Assembly: GCA_964605235.1 (NCBI GenBank)
Contig: CAZSBB010000025.1
Location: forward strand, 33,153 to 97,152
Direction: 5' to 3'
DNA length: 64,000 bases
DNA from: CAZSBB01 sp964605235
GTDB taxonomy: Bacteria > Planctomycetota > Phycisphaerae > Phycisphaerales > Phycisphaeraceae
The position numbers were made by a program, and so were the translations under genes. The notes beneath the pieces are model-generated. The model was not told the DNA's origin and made no database searches. It saw nothing but the letters and a program-made list of their open reading frames with translations. Shown here in pieces: positions 59,301 to 64,000 of this stretch (position 1 is the stretch's first letter; every line of letters starts with the position of its first letter).

Positions 59301-61343
59301 ATGACTAATGCCTGGACCACCCATCACGTGCAACTGGCGGGGGATGAGTTAGAGCACCTCGAGCGCGAATGGCTGCTGACCAATGGCAGCGGGGCCTACG
59401 CCATGGGCACGCTGCCGGGGGTCAACACCCGGCGGTACCACGGCCTGCTGATTGCCGCGACGCATCCGCCCGTCGGCCGCATTGTCGCGCTCAACCAGAT
59501 GCTCGAACAACTGGAAATCACCAGCCCGGTCGGCAAGCGTGTGGCGGAGTTCGCCACCTGTCAGTTCCATGACAGCAACGATGCCGTGGTCTACGCCCCG
59601 CAAGGTCTGCAACTGCTGCGGCGCTTCGACCGCGGAATGGCGGTCACCTGGGTGTACCAGCATGCGCATATTCAGTTCGTGCGCACGCTCAGTCTGCCGT
59701 GGCGCCAGCAGGCGGCGGTATTGGAGTACCAGGTCGCGGGACTGGCGGAAAACGAAACCGCGGTGCTCCGGCTGAGCCCCATGCTGACGCTGCGCGATTT
59801 CCACAGCCTGCTGCGGCAAGCCCATGGCCCGCAGTTTGAAACGCTGGCGGAAGGCGAAGCCTGCGTGGTGCGGCGCGACGGCGCCAACGCGGTGCGGCTG
59901 TCCGCGCCGGGCATGACCTTCACTCCCAACGCGGACTGGTGGTACAACCTGTACTTCGAGCAGGAACGCCGGCGCGGGCTCGACCACATCGAAGACAACT
60001 TCATACCCGGCCGGTTCGAATTGCCCTGTGCCCCCGGCCCGGTCACGCGCGTGCGTTTGACCGTCTCCCTGGGCGAGCAACCCACCCGCTCCCGCACCGG
60101 CCGGGACGCCCGCCATGGCCATCTGGAAACCATCGCCAAGCGGCTCAACCCCATGACCGCCGACGACAATGAAGCCCGCGCCCTGGCGCTGGCGAGCGAT
60201 GATTTCCTCGTCACCCGCACCATCGGCGGCAAGACGCTGAGCACCATCATCGCCGGCTATCCGTGGTTCTCCGACTGGGGCCGGGACACCTTCATCGCCC
60301 TGCCCGGCCTGCTCCTGACCACCGGCCGGTTCGATGAAGCCCGCGACACCCTGCGCACCTTCGCCGCCGCCATCCGCAACGGACTGGTGCCCAATCGCTT
60401 TGACGATCAGGATGAATCGGCCGCCCACTACAACACCGTCGACGCCAGCCTGTGGTTCATCCACGCCGGCATGTGCTATCTCGACGCCACCAATGACTAC
60501 GATGCCTGGGAACAATGGCTGTCGCCCGCCATCTGCTCGATCATCGACAACTACATCCGCGGCACTGACTGCGACATCCGCGTCGCCGGCGACGGCATGG
60601 TCACCGCCGGCCACGAGCACACCCAGCTCACGTGGATGGACGCCAAGTGCAACGACGTGGTGTTCACCCCGCGCCACGGCAAGGCGGTTGAAATCAACGC
60701 CCTGTGGTATCACGCGCTGTGCGGCATGAGCGCGCTGCTCAAACCCACCGACCGCCAACTGAGCAACCACTATCACAAGCTCAGCCAGCGCATCAAACGC
60801 GCGTTCCTCAAGGTGTTCTGGAACGAGCAGACACAGTGCCTGCGCGATCATGTGTGGACCGATGGCGAAGGGGTGGACCACCCCGGCGATGCCATTCGTC
60901 CCAACCAGATTTTCGCGGCGGCGCTGCCCTATTCCCCCATCCCGCAGACCAAGCAGCGGCTGGTGCTCAAGACCGTCAAACAGCACCTGCTCACGCCGTA
61001 TGGCTTGCGCACGCTGGCGCCGGAGGACGGGCAGTACCACGCCCACTACCGCGGCGGGCCGTTTGAGCGGGATGGGGCGTACCATCAGGGCACGGTCTGG
61101 CCGTGGCTGATCGGGCCGTATTGTGAAGCGGTGCTGCGCGTGGGGCGGTTCAGCGCCAGCGCGAAGGATGAAGTGCGTCAGACGCTGGCTCCGCTGCGTC
61201 ATTTCCTGCAGGAGCCGGGCGTGGGGCAGTTGTATGAAATCCACGAAGCCGCCCCGCCCCACCAACCGGCCGGCTGCGTCGCCCAGGCGTGGAGCGTCGC
61301 GGCGCTGCTGCGCACGCTGGAACTGCTCAAGCGCGAGCATTGA
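59301..61343 (+). CDS. Glycogen debranching enzyme (amylo-alpha-1,6-glucosidase type)
   Basis: Protein of 680 residues, GDE_N plus GDE_C family. The N-terminal beta-sandwich opens with WLLTNGSGAYAMGTLPGVNT and RRYHGLLIAATHPP. The C-terminal (alpha/alpha)6 barrel carries the catalytic acid region GYPWFSDWGRDTFIALPGLL, then NTVDASLWFIHAGMCYLDAT and GTVWPWLIGPYCEAVLRV. It releases glucose from glycogen branch points. Cytoplasmic. No clear Shine-Dalgarno precedes the ATG. A repeat follows its stop. Confidence 0.92.
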   Translation: MTNAWTTHHVQLAGDELEHLEREWLLTNGSGAYAMGTLPGVNTRRYHGLLIAATHPPVGRIVALNQMLEQLEITSPVGKRVAEFATCQFHDSNDAVVYAPQGLQLLRRFDRGMAVTWVYQHAHIQFVRTLSLPWRQQAAVLEYQVAGLAENETAVLRLSPMLTLRDFHSLLRQAHGPQFETLAEGEACVVRRDGANAVRLSAPGMTFTPNADWWYNLYFEQERRRGLDHIEDNFIPGRFELPCAPGPVTRVRLTVSLGEQPTRSRTGRDARHGHLETIAKRLNPMTADDNEARALALASDDFLVTRTIGGKTLSTIIAGYPWFSDWGRDTFIALPGLLLTTGRFDEARDTLRTFAAAIRNGLVPNRFDDQDESAAHYNTVDASLWFIHAGMCYLDATNDYDAWEQWLSPAICSIIDNYIRGTDCDIRVAGDGMVTAGHEHTQLTWMDAKCNDVVFTPRHGKAVEINALWYHALCGMSALLKPTDRQLSNHYHKLSQRIKRAFLKVFWNEQTQCLRDHVWTDGEGVDHPGDAIRPNQIFAAALPYSPIPQTKQRLVLKTVKQHLLTPYGLRTLAPEDGQYHAHYRGGPFERDGAYHQGTVWPWLIGPYCEAVLRVGRFSASAKDEVRQTLAPLRHFLQEPGVGQLYEIHEAAPPHQPAGCVAQAWSVAALLRTLELLKREH

Positions 61344-61350
61344 AGAATGG

Positions 61351-61541
61351 TTATCCGCAGATGAACGCAGATGTCCGCAGATGCAGAGCGGGTGGATTTG
61401 GAGATTTGTTGATTTGAGATTTGGAGATTTGAAACGATCAGGATCTGGGTGACTGAGCCCGCGCCAGCACACGCTCAACGGTCAATTCCACATCAACAAA
61501 TCTCCCAATCCACCCGCTCTTCATCCGTGTTCATCTGTGGC
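61351..61541. repeat. GCCACGGATGAAC-type inverted repeat (copy E)
   Basis: The left side, ATCCGCAGATGAACGCAGAT with tandem degenerate units, and the right side, CTTCATCCGTGTTCATCTGTGG, are imperfect inverted ends; the inner arms are GATTTGTTGATTTGAGATTT and CATCAACAAATCTCCCAATC. It separates the debranching gene from mqnB. Confidence 0.75.
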
Positions 61542-61564
61542 AAAAAAATTCTTCCGCATTCACC

Positions 61565-62206
61565 ATGCCCACTGCCCCTGACATTCTGCTGCTCACCCCC
61601 ACCGCGCTGGAACTGGCGGGGCTCGGCGACGGCTGGTCCGCACGGGTGCATCTGGCGACCTGCGGGTTCGGCCCGGTGCTGGCGGGGATCGGCGCTGTGC
61701 GTCAGATGCTGGCGCTGCCTGACGTCAAACTCTGCATTCTCGCGGGGATCGGCGGCACGTATGATCCCGCCCGCGCGCCCGTCGGCTCCGTGGTGCTCGG
61801 CAACCAGGTCAGCCTCTGGGGAGTAGGACTCGCGGAAGAACTGGACATTGCCCCCGCTGCCCGCCTGGGGTTGCCCGAGCAGATCGTCGGACCGGCGACC
61901 GTGTCCCTGGCGCCAGCCCCCCCGGAACTGGCGAACTGTCCAAGCGTGCCGCTGCTGACGGTCACCGCTGCGTCGGCCAGTCCGCAGGTCGCCGCCCAAC
62001 GCCGGGCCGCCTTTCCCCAGGCGGTCGTGGAGGAGATGGAAGCCTACGCGGTGGCGCTCGCCGCCCGCCAGGCCCAATTGCCGCTGCTGTGTGTGCGCGG
62101 CATCAGTAATGTGGTGGGGCAACGCGACAAAGCGCAATGGCGCAGCGCCGACGCCCTCATGGCGGTGCGCCAAGCACTGTGGCCCTGGCTGGGAGAAAGG
62201 TTGTGA
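61565..62206 (+). CDS. mqnB: Futalosine hydrolase
   Basis: Second enzyme of the futalosine route to menaquinone, removing the purine base from futalosine; 213 residues. It belongs to the nucleoside phosphorylase fold (LCILAGIGGTYDPARAPVGS near 60-80; VVEEMEAYAVALAARQ with the acidic residue; LCVRGISNVVGQRDKAQW at the C-terminal part). The stop TGA shares its last base with the ATG of mqnD (TGATG), so translation is coupled. No clear Shine-Dalgarno; a repeat ends 23 bases upstream. Confidence 0.93.
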   Translation: MPTAPDILLLTPTALELAGLGDGWSARVHLATCGFGPVLAGIGAVRQMLALPDVKLCILAGIGGTYDPARAPVGSVVLGNQVSLWGVGLAEELDIAPAARLGLPEQIVGPATVSLAPAPPELANCPSVPLLTVTAASASPQVAAQRRAAFPQAVVEEMEAYAVALAARQAQLPLLCVRGISNVVGQRDKAQWRSADALMAVRQALWPWLGERL

Positions 62207-63048
62207 TGGCGCAGACTCCGCCGCTGGAAATCGGCATTTCCCCGTGTCCCAATGACACCTACACCTTTGCCGCGCTGCTCGAACAGCGCGTCCCCGCCCC
62301 GCCGCTGCATTTCACCCTCGGCGATGTGCAGCAGCTCAACGAAGGCTTACGCGCCGGCCGGTTCGATGTCGCCAAAGCCAGCTTTCATGCCGCCCTCAAG
62401 CTGGCGCGCGACTATGTCGTGCTGCCGGTCGGCGCCGCCCTGGGCTTTGGCGTCGGGCCTCTGCTGCTGAGCAGTCCCCAGGCACGCGGCCGAATCCCCG
62501 GCGCGGGCGATCGTGTGCTCTGCCCCGGCGCCTGGACCACCGCCACCCTGCTCTACCACCTGTTCTGTCCCCAGGGCCCCGCTCCCACCCACGTGATTTT
62601 CAGCGCCATCATGCCCGCCCTGGCGCGCGGCGAAGCGGACTTCGGCGTGGTCATTCACGAAGGCCGCTTCACCTATGCCGACCACGGCCTGCATCTGGCG
62701 CAGGACCTGGGCGAATGCTGGGAACGCGCCACCTGCGCGCCGCTGCCGCTCGGGGGCATCATCGCCCGCCGCGCCGTGGGCGCTGACGTGCGCCGACAGG
62801 TGACGCAAGCCATTCGCGCCTCATTGCAGGTGGCGCGGGCGGACCCCACTTCCGCCTTTCCGCAGATGCGTCAACACGCCCAGGAGTTCAGCGACCGCGT
62901 GCTCATGCAGCATGTGGACCTGTACGTCAACGACGCCACCGCCGACCTGGGCGACGTCGGCCGCCGTTCCCTGCGCCTGCTGGCGCAGCAAGCCCGGCAG
63001 GTCGGTCTGCTCGATGAAGACGTGGACCTGGAAGTGGATGACGCATGA
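62206..63048 (+). CDS. mqnD: 1,4-dihydroxy-6-naphthoate synthase
   Basis: Later step of the futalosine pathway, converting cyclic dehypoxanthinyl futalosine to 1,4-dihydroxy-6-naphthoate; 280 residues, periplasmic-binding-like fold. Opening block IGISPCPNDTYTFAALLEQR, then GRFDVAKASFHAALKLARDY, CPGAWTTATLLYHLF, ADFGVVIHEGRFTYADHGL and LPLGGIIARRAVG. Middle gene of the mqnB-mqnD-udg set, overlapping mqnB by one base and udg by four. Confidence 0.94.
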   Translation: MAQTPPLEIGISPCPNDTYTFAALLEQRVPAPPLHFTLGDVQQLNEGLRAGRFDVAKASFHAALKLARDYVVLPVGAALGFGVGPLLLSSPQARGRIPGAGDRVLCPGAWTTATLLYHLFCPQGPAPTHVIFSAIMPALARGEADFGVVIHEGRFTYADHGLHLAQDLGECWERATCAPLPLGGIIARRAVGADVRRQVTQAIRASLQVARADPTSAFPQMRQHAQEFSDRVLMQHVDLYVNDATADLGDVGRRSLRLLAQQARQVGLLDEDVDLEVDDA

Positions 63049-63752
63049 GCACCCCCCGGGCGCGCCGGCTGGCGCTGCGGCATCTTGATGAACAGGTGCA
63101 AGCCTGCACCCGCTGCCCCCGGCTGGTCGCCCACTGCCGCGCCACCGCCGAGCACCCCCGCGCCAGCTATCGCGGACAAACCTACCACGGGCGCGGCGTG
63201 CCCAACTTCGGCGACCCCGACGCCCGCATGCTCATCGTCGGCCTGGCGCCCGGCGCACACGGCGCCAACCGCACCGGCCGGATGTTCACCGGCGACCGCT
63301 CGGGCGATTTCCTGTACGACGTGCTGCATCAGGCGGGACTGGCGAATCAACCCACTTCCGTCGCGCAGGACGATGGCCTGACGCTGCGTCACGCGCTCAT
63401 CACCGCCGCCGGCCGCTGCGCTCCGCCAGGCAACAAACCCCTGCCCGATGAACTGGCTAACTGCAGCGAATATTTCGACCGCACCATCGCCCTGCTGCCG
63501 CAGCTCAAGGTGTTCGTGTGTCTGGGGCGCATTGCTCAGGACGCGCTGCTGCGCCATGGTCAGCGGCAGGGTTGGGTGGACAAGCTCAGCGCTTATCCCT
63601 TCGCCCATGGCGCTGCCGCCGAGCTGCCCGATGGGCGGTGGCTGCTGGGGGCATATCACCCCAGTCAGCAGAACACTTTCACCGGGCGCCTGACCAAACC
63701 CATGCTGCTGGCGGTGTTTCAGCAGGCGCGCCAGTTGGCGGGGCTGGACTGA
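63045..63752 (+). CDS. Family 5 uracil-DNA glycosylase (UdgB)
   Basis: DNA repair glycosylase with a 4Fe-4S cluster, 235 residues. Active-site block GLAPGAHGANRTGRMFTGDR with SGDFLYD following is typical of family 5, which lacks the catalytic Asp/Asn of other UDGs. Cluster cysteines are C21, C24, C125 and C140. The C-terminal motif is LLGAYHPSQQNTFTGRL. Its ATG overlaps the mqnD stop by four bases (ATGA), so it is translated from the menaquinone operon, though the functions are unrelated. Confidence 0.92.
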   Translation: MSTPRARRLALRHLDEQVQACTRCPRLVAHCRATAEHPRASYRGQTYHGRGVPNFGDPDARMLIVGLAPGAHGANRTGRMFTGDRSGDFLYDVLHQAGLANQPTSVAQDDGLTLRHALITAAGRCAPPGNKPLPDELANCSEYFDRTIALLPQLKVFVCLGRIAQDALLRHGQRQGWVDKLSAYPFAHGAAAELPDGRWLLGAYHPSQQNTFTGRLTKPMLLAVFQQARQLAGLD

Positions 63753-63767
63753 GCTGTCCGCACAAAA

Positions 63768-63933
63768 ACGAGCCCGAAGCGTCAGCGAGGGGCAGGGCGT
63801 GGCCTGACGCACTGTTTCAGGAACCACCTGTTGCGGGTCACGGTTTGGCTTGTCGGCGTCCGGACGCTGTGGGTGCAGAAGTGGAATGAAACGACGCCGA
63901 GCACGTAGCCCGTCGCTCACGCTTCCGGCTCGT
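63768..63933. repeat. AACGAGCC palindromic repeat at the right edge
   Basis: AACGAGCCCGAAGCGTCAGC at the left and GTCGCTCACGCTTCCGGCTC at the right. The beginning of another unit, ACGAGCCCGAAGCGTCACAA, appears at 63950. Nothing else is recognised from 63753 to the end. Confidence 0.8.
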
Positions 63934-64000
63934 CAAGGCAAGACGCCCAACGAGCCCGAAGCGTCACAACTTTATGCGCCAGCCGCGTTAACCCCTTGCG

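Noticed and set aside
59349..61478. Open frame of about 700 codons opposite the debranching enzyme
   Set aside because: No motif and unusual composition; the plus-strand gene is full length.

Overview
The window looks like a piece of a GC-rich Planctomycetota chromosome, most likely of the Phycisphaerae type (inference). The evidence is a heme peroxidase with a planctomycete LEPR export motif, paired sulfatases, a DUF4838 glycosidase-like protein, a type IV pilin-like protein with an N-terminal FTLIE cleavage site and a C-terminal DG motif, futalosine-pathway menaquinone genes, and dense families of short palindromic repeats between genes. A run of exactly 100 N at 25339-25438 shows that it is a draft scaffold.

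Layout. 1-2150: two sulfatases on the minus strand, the first cut by the window edge. 2245-12000: mostly housekeeping genes (an AroD-AroE fusion, a TPR lipoprotein, a Cof-type phosphatase, a GAF/HD-GYP protein, LeuB, Pgk) separated by repeats. 12086-15596: a DUF4838 exported protein diverging from a LacI-family regulator, with two perfect palindromic operators between them. 15707-22461: a zinc-ribbon membrane protein, a 3D-domain protein, an SGNH hydrolase, the peroxidase and a RES/Xre toxin-antitoxin pair. 22650-29555: a Gfo/Idh oxidoreductase, thiS-thiG, the scaffold gap, a fused flavoprotein/polyferredoxin and a glutamate-dehydrogenase-family gene lying between two inverted copies of one repeat. 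29763-39320: a rhomboid-like protein, PotA and PotB without PotC or PotD, a FemAB-like protein, a nitrilase-family enzyme, DedA, phosphomannomutase, CysC and a PHP phosphoesterase. 39589-49350: a same-strand glycan locus with a GntR/LacI hybrid regulator, a pilin-like protein, a 1489-residue GH20-like protein, a GH32/43-like protein and a UroD-like protein. 49405-63752: RlmKL, a GGDEF protein, mannose-6-phosphate isomerase, argB-argF, a B12-type radical SAM protein, MiaE, a glycogen debranching enzyme, and mqnB-mqnD-udg as an overlapping operon.

How the genes work together. Most are single core-metabolism genes (aromatic, leucine and arginine synthesis, thiamine thiazole, menaquinone, glycolysis) that are not in classical operons. 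Two inducible carbohydrate modules stand out, each with its own regulator. Sulfatases, CysC, ManA and phosphomannomutase fit an organism that handles sulfated or complex polysaccharides, though these genes are scattered.

The most unusual items are the flavoprotein/polyferredoxin, which looks circularly permuted; the palindromic repeat families, one of which supplies stop codons to two neighbouring genes and one of which is nested inside another; and the apparently leaderless promoter of the GntR/LacI regulator. No tRNA, rRNA, CRISPR array or transposase gene was recognised.
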